Shown piece by piece: positions 33,800-44,496 of a DNA stretch of 64,000 bases; the stretch's first letter is position 1; each line of letters opens with the position of its first letter. The position numbers and the translations under genes are program-made. A model generated the notes under the pieces. The model did not search any database. It was given only the letters and a program-made list of their open reading frames with translations, and was not told the origin of the DNA. Source of the stretch: Prostheceraeus crozeri (Eukaryota > Platyhelminthes > Polycladida > Euryleptidae); NCBI GenBank assembly GCA_907163375.1, contig CAJQUW010011503.1, positions 1 to 64,000 of the forward strand. Direction: 5' to 3'.

Positions 33800-34930
33800 G
33801 AACCTATTCTTTGAGGAGGACTTTATGCAAGAATTAACTAGCAGATTAACCTTATAACCCCTTCCTTTGAAGATATCGAAAATGCCCTTAGGGGCCCCCC
33901 TCTGATTGTGAAGGCGGAAGCATCAGAAGAAATCCTGGTGAAACCTATCGGATGAAGGATGAGTTGGGCAGCAAAGATGGTGTAAGACAGTGTTCAATGG
34001 CATTTTACTCTCGGGGAAAGTATACAGCACCACTGGGAAGCTGAACTCATCAACCTTATGGTAAACCTCTGTGATGTATTGGCCACCATCTTCGATCCTG
34101 ATTTTAACATCCAAATAATTAACGCATTTGTTGCTATCTCCGCTTCTGCTAGAATCCGGAGTAGATAGAGAATACCGGGTAGATTTCAGGAAGGATCTTA
34201 TCAAAATGTTTGTAATTAAACACACAAATGTCGTCGACATACCTTGTGGTACGAGAGAGAAGTTTGGCTAAGCCAAATCTCTTACTCGTTAGGAGCCCCG
34301 TCACAAATTTAAATTCCCTGTATGCTAAGAACAGGTCAGCCAAGAGTGAGCTGGAATTCCCACTCATAGGAATGCCCCGAATTTGTCTGAAGACAAGTCC
34401 CCCGAAAGTGACAAAAGTGTTATCCAGGATGAAACTAATAGCATTGAGGAATTGGGTTTTGGACCAGCAGTGATATCCTCTGTATTTTTTATTCGAGAAG
34501 AATGTTCTATAAAAGCCAATGCAATTGAAGCTCTTGGAACTGCTTAAATTAACTCACATAAGTCCTTCAAGGAGTCCTTAACCTGGTCTAAATTAAGATT
34601 CGTATAGAGTGTGGAGAAATCATATACATATACTTGTAAGGAGTGGCAATTCAGACCCGACATCCTGTCTAGAAATTCCCCAGAAGAGTTAATATAATGC
34701 TCCAGAAAGCGTTCACACCCGAATTGTGCTTAATGGAAAGGCAATAACAACTAAACTTGTTCCGGACCAATTGCAAACATTTGTTCACAAGTCTGGGCAA
34801 ATCATTGGAAGTGAGAGGCTGTTCCTGGCATTTGATAATTCCAAACATTTTTTGATCAAATTTTAGACTGTTTTCTTTCGTCCATTTGTAAAGAAATATT
34901 CGCTTATGGGCAATTCTCATTTAACAGGCG
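33800..34930 (-). mobile_element. Penelope-like (or related) reverse transcriptase fossil
   Basis: Minus-strand segments between 34930 and 33900 show the RT signature of an element group common in fish, amphibians and marine invertebrates: SFILDNTFVTFGGLVFRQ, then a GIPM-type box, SLLADLFLAYREFKF, RYVDDICVFN (catalytic YVDD) and YLDVKI, followed by YHKVDEFSFPV. The order and spacing fit Penelope-like elements. Non-LTR relatives cannot be excluded. No ends, GIY-YIG nuclease or second domain were identified. It is broken in several places and looks old. Confidence 0.6.
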
Positions 34931-35916
34931 CCATTTTTTTTTTTTGGTCAAGAAGTTCAAGTCATTAATTTTTGATGTTGGCTTCTATGTGATGGATAGA
35001 GAATAGCTAAAAAAATGGCGATTCACTGGGATATAGAGAAGGAAATTATTTGATGGATCCCGAGTGCTTTAGGAGCTTTGTCAGAGAATTGTGTAGCTAT
35101 CATCTATGCGTTATAAAGTATGCCAGATTATTATGAACAATCCATAAGGATCTGCGATAGAATCTCTACCAAGAATATTCATTTTCCGTGGGAAGAAATT
35201 TTATCAAATATAGACGGGATTCTGAAATACGATTCTACAACTAATTCATAATCTGGTATACTTTATGATGGGGTAATTTTAGGTGATAGATTAGGAATTT
35301 CTATTAACTACGGGAAACCACAACCATTGGGTATTCAATTTCAATTTGATTATCTTGGACCACACCATTGTTCAATTTCATTGATTTTCGCAAGTTTGAC
35401 CGTCGGTCTTACATCACCATACTTTTGTAGATCATTGAATTGTTTTCCGTTCCATGTCATCAGAAGTAATTATTTGATATAATGAGACCTCAACAATTTG
35501 TGCATTTTTCGCAAAGGGAACAAACATGATATCAATACTTCCAATATATTATATTCAAAAGAAAAGACTGACAAAACAAAGTGATGACTAACACACAGAT
35601 TATTAAACATCAACAGGTGCACTCAACGCCCAACACAACTTGATTAGATTTATAGTTGGAAAATTAGATTTTCAAACAACTTGATTAATTTACTGTATTC
35701 AGTAAATCGCTGTTACATGCGCAGTATCCTCTTGAATCAACACTCTGGGGAAGATTAATGACTGCTAGAACATCTGAAGCATCATAGAGCATTTCATGGC
35801 GTCTTGGAGGTCATCTGTATTGTCTGCAGCCAATAGGATGTATGGAGTTTACTTAAATAGAATTGACCTGTGCGTCCATTACAATTCGTGGATAGTTTTC
35901 CTCTCTCCAGTTCCCG
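34931..35916. other. Non-coding stretch with a weak inverted repeat
   Basis: No gene recognised. ATAAAGTATGCCAGATTATT (35115) and an inverted AATCTGGTATACTTTAT (about 35252-35268) form an imperfect inverted repeat spanning about 160 bp. Confidence 0.35.
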
Positions 35917-38900
35917 TTATATCTTGCGACCACCGACGTACGTTCCAATGAGTTGGAAGTAACCGTTTTCTTGATCACCTTCATTACTTAGGTTCTGAAA
36001 ATCAAAAATATAGAAATCAGATATTAATGGTATATGTGTGATTGTAGACAATAATATTACACATAAATTACCAAAATGCCAGACGACTTTGAATTCATGA
36101 AGGCAAAAAAGCAAAAAGACAGCTCCCTAGTAGGCTGAATGTTTTTTTTTAAAAAAATAAACGTTCGACCTACCAGAGTGAGCTGTCTTTTTGCCTTAAT
36201 GATAATGAACCTCTCATGTATAGCCTAGCTAGCCATCAACTATGACTTCGAATTCGACAGTCCAGATAATAATCAATAATATGCATTGATCGACATGCAT
36301 AGCATATTTCATAGTCTAAATGGGAAAGCGATATTTCACTAACAAGAAATACATGTCGGCCTACATGTAGTAGGCTATACCAAAAGCTAGATTTTTTGTC
36401 GTCGAATTTAACCCATTCATAACATAATCAGAATGACTATAAGCTAATTAATCAACCACGTGCGCGTATATGTAGAATTAAAAATGCTTTCGAGAAGAGA
36501 TATGTAAAATTAAGACATGCTATTCATGCCAATGTCCATAATTTGAATAATCAGAATATTTCAATCTAGAAACTCTGATTTGATTGATATAATGTCTGAG
36601 TCACAGCTGATGAGCAATCAAGTTATAAAGCTAAAGAAAAATAATATAAAATGAGGTCAAGTTACAAAGACATGAAAAGTAAAGAAAAGAATAGACAACG
36701 TAATAGAGATCTCTAATATAGCAGCCTAAATTCGAATAGTATAAAATTAGCTTAAATTAGGATGTTAATGTTCATGATACAGAGAAAATAAATAGAAAAA
36801 AAAAAAAAATTCCGATATCGTTGTCATGATGAATATAAATTATTATTGCTCAACGAACGATAAATGACCCTCAACTTGCAATAGATATCATCGACGAATT
36901 TATCGCTACATTAGCTGTCAAAAGTTCTTATTGCACTGCTATTGTATGCAATGTATTCGTTGTATGCAAACATACAGGGTGACTCAAAAGTCTTAATCGG
37001 GTTTCAAATTGAGATTTCTCTGTAAGTATTTGCACTACAAACTCAATTTTTCGTTTATACTGTAGAGGAAGAACCAGAATTTCCAAAGAGACTTGCATTT
37101 TTACAATATATGCTGGAAGTGAGCTCTGTTAGCTTCATTACAAAGAATGACTCTTTTTTGAAAGTTTTCAAAAGTCTTGTTGATCGTGACTTTCGTCACG
37201 GACTGGACTGCTTCTGCAATCTTCACTCGCAGTTCTTCGTTGTCTGTTGGCCTATTCTTGTACACCATCTCCTTGATATGTATGACTCATATGACCTGAC
37301 CCCACAAAAAATAATCAAGAGGCGTTCTCGTCAAATCTGGGCTCCTAGCTGGCCAGTGGATGGGACCGTTCCTGCCAAAATCCAAATTCCATCGATTAGG
37401 GAATTGGATGTTGAGAATTCTCTCACATTCAGACCCCAATGAGGAGGAGCGCCATCTTGTTGGAAGACTGTCGTGGAAAATCTTCGTAGTCTCTTCAGTT
37501 CAGGAATGAAATAATCCCTCAGCATCTCGAGATAGGAGTCTTTCGTCACCGTTGTTTTCCATTTTCAAAGAAGTAAGGTCGATGATCCGGTCGCAAAACA
37601 TGGCCGATGGCCGCCCAGACCACCAAGCCTTTCGATTTTAGAGGAATCTCGTTACATAAATGTGGATTCTCATAGTCCCAAATCACCACAGTTGTGACTG
37701 TTAATTTTGCCATTTATTCAGTTCAGATGAAAGATGGCCTCGTCAAAAAACATAGCTTGTGGATGAAGCTGGGATCATCACATAGCCGGCTCTCTAAATT
37801 TCTTCACAAAACTGAAGCCTTGGTTCATAGTCGTCTGGCAACAGTTCATGAACACGGGAAATGTGAAATGATTTCATGCCAATTGTTCGCTTCAGAATAC
37901 GTCGAACAGTCTCGCGATGGCATGTCAAGCTGATTGACTGCATCCATTTCCCGCACCGACGATCTATATCTAGGATTGTTCTTCAAACTCCTCTTTCACA
38001 CGGTTTTATAAAACATCATCCTCATCAAGGGATGGGCGGACCATCTTCGCTCAGCATTCTTGGACAGAACCCCCGCGTCGCTCAGTAAATTTCTTAAACA
38101 CAAGTCGGGAATGTGCTTTCAGAAGGTGGCTTTGATGTGAAATTTCTTTGCCACTCCCGTCGGGCGGTAGTTACGGACTCATGCTTAAAAAAACCATTTA
38201 AAAAAAAATAAAGCAACACAAACGTTGATCCGATCTTGCACAGATAACATACTGGTTTCTATGATAGAAAAGTGAATATCAGCAGCTATTAAGTACCTAA
38301 ACGTTTTCCGAAATCAGTCTTTCACAGATATCTATGCTATGCTTCAATTCAACCGACATTTTGACGTCATGCATAACTATTGAGTAATGATGTAGATAGA
38401 AGTTCGATAATTATCATAAGTACCAATCACACATTAATGGAAATGGATAGCTTAGCATTCTTCTTTGTTGTCCTTCTTCATTATGCCTTCGTATTAACTT
38501 TCCGCTATTATTTCAATGGACGCATGTGGATTAAGTCTTGTTCACACTTAGCAGGTCACTTGATCAATCAAATTTAATGATGAAGTATTAGCATGTGGTT
38601 GTAGTCAATGAGAAAAAAATCGTAAGCGGACAATGTTTCATACCATTTGATAAATTAGTTGACCTCTATAAAATGAATGAGCAAGTAGTTCGACCTCTAA
38701 CTTGATTTTTTTCACAAATTGCGGTATGTTGCGAAAATTCTGGTTCTTCCTCTACAGTATAAACGAAAAATTAAGGTTGTAGTGCAAATACTTACTGAGA
38801 AATCTTGACTTGAAACCCGATTAAGACTTTTGAGTCACCCTGTATATTTCAGGACATAGAAATAGAACAATTGACATTTACAATACTTCAGCATAGAGTT

Positions 38901-39580
38901 ATTCTGAAGCACTTGCCAAATATTTTGATAAACAGTGATGTGATTGCGCTAGCTAAGGTAGCGTTTAATACAAGAACTTTGTAATAGAGCGATAAGAAAG
39001 CCAGTGCGCTAGTTGTAGCCATAGAAATCGAATAATTATTATGGTTTACGCTTTAAGGACGCTAGCTTTGCGTTCTATTGGAAGCTCCGTTTCAGAATGA
39101 ATGGCAGTGTTGACAAGAAGTGTCAAGAATTGGTTGATTGAAGTGTCAAAGTATGACAGCGTGCTGAAATGTGTGCAAATCCTCGACTTCGGTCTCGACG
39201 AATCCTAGAATGCAATAACTATCACTTGTGCTAAACTAGAACGTTATGAAAGATTTCATTATTAGAAAATGAAAAGTTCTTAGACAAAGACGTTGATGAA
39301 AATCTTCATTTAAACAAAGCTACTGTAGAAACAAGATGCCATGTAGGCTTGCCCGCACCGAAAAAATATCTGAACTTAGATGAGACTTTTCTTAATTAAG
39401 ATTAAAGACTTGTCTATATTTTTGAACATTTGATAATGTGAAACGACTTACTTCGTTCTTTTTTGACAGACGAGAGGCTGGAATCCATGTAGAATTGGTT
39501 GATCCGTCAATTGGAGTTGGCCAGCTTTTGCCTCTGTAACGTTGATCACGCTGATCTCTATTCAGAATATCTTCAAGCAT
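35917..39580 (-). CDS. Putative two-exon small host gene with a transposon in its intron
   Basis: Exon 1 (39580-39452, minus strand) starts MLEDILNRDQRDQRYRGKSW and ends SRLSKKNE after exactly 43 codons, at a consensus donor GTAAGT. Exon 2 (35994-35917) begins after GATTTTCAG and reads NLSNEGDQENGYFQLIG, then TYVGGRKI and a stop: 25 codons in the matching phase 0. The joint product would be 68 residues, hydrophilic, without signal peptide or membrane segment. The 3457-bp intron holds a decayed mariner (36975-38842) and a hairpin (36100-36197). The frame stays open upstream of the ATG for some codons, so an earlier exon is possible. I do not recognise the protein; the evidence is splice consensus and phase agreement only. 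Confidence 0.42.
36100..36197. repeat. Imperfect hairpin with AAGGCAAAAAGACAGCTC arms
   Basis: The left arm (AGGCAAAAAAGCAAAAAGAC and on to GGCTGAATG) and the right arm (GTTCGACCTACC to CTGTCTTTTTGCCTT) pair over about 40 bp. The tip is T9/A7-rich. It looks like a small MITE or an inverted duplication inside the putative intron. Confidence 0.65.
36975..38842 (-). mobile_element. Mariner-type transposon, decayed
   Basis: The element has TA flanks (36973-36974 and 38843-38844) and inverted ends CAGGGTGACTCAAAAGTCTT. The TIRs are about 108 bp and differ at several positions. Length is 1868 bp. The minus strand carries a broken transposase gene of the DD41D-like group. Confidence 0.9.
37290..38190 (-). 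pseudogene. Mariner-type transposase pseudogene
   Basis: Minus-strand pieces in order: SVTTARREWQRNF (the usual N-terminal motif of this transposase group) near 38170; a helix-turn-helix part with CHRETVRRILKRTIG and SFHISRVHELLPDDY; HNCGD- and KGLVVWAAIG-like core pieces near 37600-37700; and SYLEMLRDYFIPEL with FQQDGAPPHWG (second catalytic Asp) near 37450-37540. They then continue out of frame towards a SPDL- and PLDYFLWG-like stretch near 37300. Several frameshifts and stops separate them, so the copy is dead. It relates to the intact element at 7127-8893 in fold but has different TIRs. Confidence 0.82.
38845..39451. other. Rest of the putative intron
   Basis: No gene, repeat end or motif recognised between the mariner and the putative donor at 39446-39451. 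Confidence 0.35.
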
Positions 39581-39590
39581 AATTGTTGAT

Positions 39591-39778
39591 GCAGAAACTC
39601 GTGCTGGCTGCTGCCGGAGTATGAGGTGTCCTTCAATCCTGTGACAGCCTCATTGTCGGCCTCGTTCCATGCAGAAACTCGTGCTGGCTGCTGCCGGACT
39701 ATGAGGTGTCCTTCAATCCTGTGACAGCCTCAATGTCGGCTTCGTTCCCTGCAGAAAGTCGTGCTGGCTGCCGGACTA
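39591..39778. repeat. 80-bp tandem duplication
   Basis: Units start at 39591, 39671 and 39751 (the last partial), each GCAGAAACTCGTGCTGGCTG and so on, with few differences. The block lies directly before the putative first exon of the minus-strand gene and may be a duplicated 5' part. Confidence 0.93.
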
Positions 39779-40359
39779 GATGCAAACGTTATTTCAACGA
39801 AGAGCGAATAGGAACTGCATGTAGAATGCACAAGAATTTACGCTGAATTGCAATCGATAGTGAGGTATTTTTGTGTTGTTTATGTCCTGTATCTTGCTGG
39901 CTTGTAATTGTAGTTGATCATCTCCTCAAGAGCATGATCCTTATGCGCAGGAGTGTGGAAATGTCTTTAATCTTTAGTACCTAAATTTCATGAAGTATTT
40001 CTGTCATTCATGATTTGACATAGTTTTCACGCTACAGCCCCTGTCCCACCTGTAGTTAATATTCTCAAGTGCGTGGCTGAATTTCGAGCGCTCGATGGCA
40101 ACTGCTGCCATTTCAGCACGACATTTGTATAGGCACATTGATTACATTGCTATTTTGGTATTTTCTGATATTCTTCGATAATTATCGAATGGATACTGTC
40201 ATTCATGTTGTCATAGTTTTGCAATGCAATATTGAATAGAATTACTTAACCTACCGAACTATACTTATCAAGTTTAATAATTTTTCATCAATTCACTAAA
40301 ATACAAGACTGATCAATGTTTGCTTTACTTTTTGAGCAATAGTAACGTTGTCATAGCAT
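39779..40359. other. Non-coding stretch
   Basis: No gene or repeat recognised. Composition becomes more GC-rich near 40360, where the LINE leader appears to start. Confidence 0.35.
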
Positions 40360-40677
40360 GAGTCATAGCAAAACTCCCGCTAGCGCGCCTGGTGAGCGGT
40401 GAACTGTCTCGCTCTGCGCGTTGTCAAACTCATTTTTCTGTGATCTACTGTGCGAACATGTGTCCAACATCATTGATTTTTATACCATCTTGTGTGCCTT
40501 GAGCTGCTCTTCATTTCAACGTATCGTTCCCAAAATTCCGTGCTGACATTTGGACGTTCGAGCGCTCGACAGTTGGAACGGCTTTGTGACTATTGTTATG
40601 AGGTTATCGCCATTGCCAGATAGCAGTTCCCCACATCGCTGACATCTTCCCTACGCTGCACATGCAGACTTCCGGCT

Positions 40678-41435
40678 TTGTTCATACGCAAGTGTATCTG
40701 CCGACCGCAATGTACATGTCATGACCGTGCATCCCACGATGACGTCACGCCTGGTTTATTCGCGCGCCTCTTGTCTCTCAGATCGAGTGCGTCACCACTC
40801 AATCGTAAAGCCAGGCGTGCTCTCTGGTTTTTCGGACTTCTTCGTCATCCACGTACTACTTCATCTGCTACGTCAGTAACGCCATCTAAACCATCGACTT
40901 ATGAGGAAGTCAAGGAAAGACCATCAGACCAGCAAACAAATGTGGGATGGATTAACGTTCAGTCGCTTTCTAATAAAGGGAATACCACACAGACTATAAT
41001 CAAAGAGCAAAATTTCGACATCCTGGCCTTGACGGAGACCTGGCTTTCAGCGTGTGACGATATTCGCCTAAACATCGCGACGCCAGACAACTATGCCAGT
41101 GTCAATATTCCTCGCTCAACGGGACGAGGGGGTGGCGTTGCTGTCATCTATCGCCATCTAATGAAGTGTTCTCATATAACTTTGCCACCAACTTCCACGT
41201 TTGAAGCAGTCTGTGTTCGTCTATCTACTCAACGTAATCAGATTGTTCTACTCAACATCTATCGACCTGGCTCTAGCAGACCGCTGCGATCCTTTTTTGA
41301 AGAACTTACATCAGTGTTTGAGGTCATCGTATTACTCTCTTGCACCGTCATAGTTGGCGGCGATTTTAATATACATATGCAGAACAATGACAATCCTGAT
41401 GCGCGTCATCTTAGCGAGTTACTAACGAGTTTTAA
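40678..41435 (+). pseudogene. LINE endonuclease, first part
   Basis: A basic, Cys-rich leader (RKCICRPQCTCHD) is followed by an apurinic-type endonuclease with VGWINVQSLSNK, ILALTETWLS, GRGGGVAVIYR, LLNIYRPG and VIVGGDFNIHMQN. These are the metal and catalytic motifs used to nick target DNA. The frame stops because the piggyBac enters at TTAA after LLTSFN. The same sentence resumes after it (KKQYINGPTHRCGGTLDLLI, 44498 onward), where the last motif SDHSLV is found. Up to the insertion no stop or frameshift is seen. Confidence 0.85.
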
Positions 41436-44400
41436 CCGTTAAACGGCGTTGCCTTTTTTACTAGGATAACGGCGTTGTGGGGTGTTATTCACCCCATTAT
41501 TATATTTTCATTTTTTCATGTTTTATGGGATAGGTAAAATTGTCTGATGCTATCAAATAGTAATCGAACGACCTTCTTATGTCATAGGCTACTATATGAA
41601 AACATGTTACTAACGGATATATGACCCTAATGTATATAAAAAAGCGTCTATTCCGTTAGTACGCTCCGTCTATAATTGTCATCAATACATGTATTTTTGT
41701 CCCAGTGTTGAAACCTTATCTTAGCTTCAAGTTCATATAAAACAATCAACAAAGTGTATACGAAATAAACAAACCGATTATAATTTGACGTCACAGATAG
41801 GTCTATAGTGAAAAAATAATCAATCCAAACGTCACGAGCAGTCAGGACACAAAACGGAGGCGTGGTCTTTGCAAACGGAAATAGTACACATGCTGCAACG
41901 CATGCGAGTTTTTCTGTCTTGCTGACGGGTGCAGTATCGGCATCTCGTAGCCGGGAGAGGAGCGACGATCGATTCATTTCTTGGTAATGAAAAAGTCACA
42001 CCCACGAGCCGCATGGAATCTTTGATGCTTCGTTTTAGATTAGAAAGAGTTGCTCTATGACGAACAAGAGGCATCGCCAACTGGAAGCCCAGTTCACATT
42101 TGAAATTGAAATGTGAAACGATCTCTTGTTCATTTTGCTGCATGGTCCTCATAGCCGCCACGACACCAACATCAACAAGCGCCATGAAAACGGAAAATGA
42201 CCAACGGCGAGACTTGCGTTGGCATCGATACGAGCGGCAGAGTTTATCAAGAGTGTGCACTCCTCCTTTATTTCTGTTATAAAAATCTATTATTTCGGGT
42301 TTTTGGTTTTCACAATGAATGGCGGATGAGTGCATGGTGGAAAGCACGAGAACCGGGACCCTTTTCTTGTCCCAAAATGAGCAAAGGACCCTTGCCCCAG
42401 ACAAACAGTGTACATAGTCCCTTTTCCTTCGCCCGGCAATTGATTTGGCGGCAGGAGGTATCGAGCGATTGTTTCGGCGCATGGTTCCTACTATTGTGGT
42501 CCTTTCCTTCAGGAGTCGGTCAGCCAACTGAGTCGTTGTGAACCAACTGTCGGCAGTGATGTTGCGGCCTTTGTTCAACTAGTTCTCCGCCAATTTCATG
42601 ACAACAGCTTCTCCAATAGAATGGCTTGCATTTCTCTCCTCGTCAGACAAAGTATCGGCACCAATGTACACCAAACATTTCAGGAGAAAGGAATTTTCCT
42701 GATCCACGAGCCAGAATACCTTGATACCAGATTTGCCGGGTTTCGATGGTATGTACTGTCTAAATGAGACACGTCCGTGAAACTCGACTAGCTGTTCGTC
42801 GACGCATAAAAACGGCCCCGCGATGTAATTCCGTGCAAGCGATGCATTGAGCATGAGTGTCATTCCGGTCACGGCGCAATTTGTCATCGAATCGCATACA
42901 TTTTCGTATTTGTGAAAACCGCATGTAGCTCATTGTAGCTCGAAATATACAATGTCCTCGAATAGGATGCTACATTTCCTGGATATCACGGCGACCTGCC
43001 TTGAACGAACCTGAAACAGAAAGATCCCGCATGTGAATGCAAATAACTAAAATGTTCATAATAGCCTACATAATTTCTTATCAATGAACATCATCATAGG
43101 CGTAAATGTATGTATTATATTACTAGCCTGTCAATAAGGACGCAAAAATAGAGTAAAATTCGTCTCTCCTGTATTTTTCTCTACGAACCCATCAAAAAGT
43201 CCCAAATAGAATTCTCCTTTTATAACGAAACTCATAAAGACGATCTTTTTATAAAACGCATTATTTTTTGTTCCTTATGAGATAATATGTCATAGATAGA
43301 TTTTACTGTAGTAATTTTGAATAGTACTTATATAGACAGAAAGAATAGTAAATTGAATTTTGAATAGTTGCCCAGAAATAAGAACATGACTTACCTGCTA
43401 TAATAAGAAGCCCGATAAAAGCTTTGATTTCGACGAGTGTGACTGGCTTCCAGGCGACTCCACTTGCTGAAGCAACTCTTCGTCCTTCCAAATTTGTGAA
43501 TAACACGACTTCTGCGAGTATATCCTCAAAATACACGAGGAAAGATTCTTCATTTGATTGTGGGTGCAGTCCAGCTCGTAAGACTTGATTTCCGACATTG
43601 AAAACATTTCTAGATGACGCACGCCCAACACCATGGCCTGGTTGAATTATTTCCCGTGGTTCCATTCGCACTGATCATTGCTCCACCACCTACAGATGAG
43701 GCGGCTGATAAGAGATTGTCCGACGAGTTTGAGTCACTTTCACTTGAATTATTTGATTCAGGACTACTGTCAACAATTCTCTCAAGTTGTTCGACATCCA
43801 ATATATCATCGTCGCTATAATGATCTCCAGTTGGAAGATCTACGGTAGCGTCATCAACTTCGGCTGCTGCAGCATCATCAGATTCTATGCTCTCAGGAAA
43901 TTCTTCTTCTTTAGCCAGAATTCGGTTCGCAATTAATCGAGCTTGTCTTTCCGGAAGAGACCTTCTTGATGCAGACATCTCGACAGAATGTGCAACCACA
44001 TAAGAAACGCACTGAATTTATTGGCGTATTCGAGAGGAGGGCGCTTTGTCTTGGAAATCGATCACGTCGTGAGACAACTCCACTGCAAGCTTCGCAGGGT
44101 GCAATTTCTTGGAAATCAGAGAATAGAATTTCTTGGAAATAGGAGGACAGAATTTCTTGGAAAGCGATCACGTGAACGCTTGCTAAGTCAATAACATCAG
44201 AATTGTAACTCTAAACAACTTGGCAGCGATAAATTTCGTTTAGATAAAAAGAAAATGAACAAAAGTATCATTTTTTGAATGGGGTAGAAAACACCCCGCA
44301 ACACCGGAATCTATAAAATCACTCCTAAATCATAAACAATGTGGAATATAAATCCAATTTTTCTACTGAAAAAATATTATAATTATCCAAGAAAAGTCAT

Positions 44401-44492
44401 GAGATTTCAGCAATCGAACTAGAGTATAACAGAAGTTGTGTGTATTTAAATATCACTTGGGGTGGAAAACACCCCGCAACGCCGTTTAACGG
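41436..44492 (-). mobile_element. piggyBac transposon, broken
   Basis: Flanked by TTAA on both sides (41432-41435 and 44493-44496), with perfect 17-bp ends CCGTTAAACGGCGTTGC. A GGGGTGTT motif lies near both ends, and the left end carries a second AACGGCGTTG.GGGGTGTT stretch further in. The length is 3057 bp. The transposase gene lies on the minus strand. The TTAA site was part of the host LINE codons. Confidence 0.95.
41832..43999 (-). pseudogene. piggyBac transposase pseudogene
   Basis: The N-terminal part (43999-43610) is acidic, as usual (PESIESDDAAAAEVDD, SSESDSNSSDN). A following piece (43671-43303) has the KPVTLVEIKAFIGLLIIAGK motif. The core has VDEQLVEFHGR (first catalytic Asp; 42887-42579) and NITADSWFTT (second) in 42578-41832. 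The C-terminal Cys-rich finger reads CRYCTRQQDRKTRMRCSMC and CKDHASVLCPDC. An in-frame TAG at about 42576-42578 separates the last two pieces, and the N-terminal pieces are in other frames. The third catalytic site reads NKGGVHTLDKL where the family has GGVDxxD, so an essential Asp is replaced by His. The enzyme would be dead. Confidence 0.9.
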
Positions 44493-44496
44493 TTAA

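Noticed and set aside
39591-39778. 80-bp repeat as CRISPR or satellite
   Set aside because: Only 2.3 nearly identical units without spacers; a simple local duplication.
43614-44194. Plus-strand frames inside the piggyBac
   Set aside because: They are antisense to the acidic N-terminal part of the transposase and have no motif of their own.
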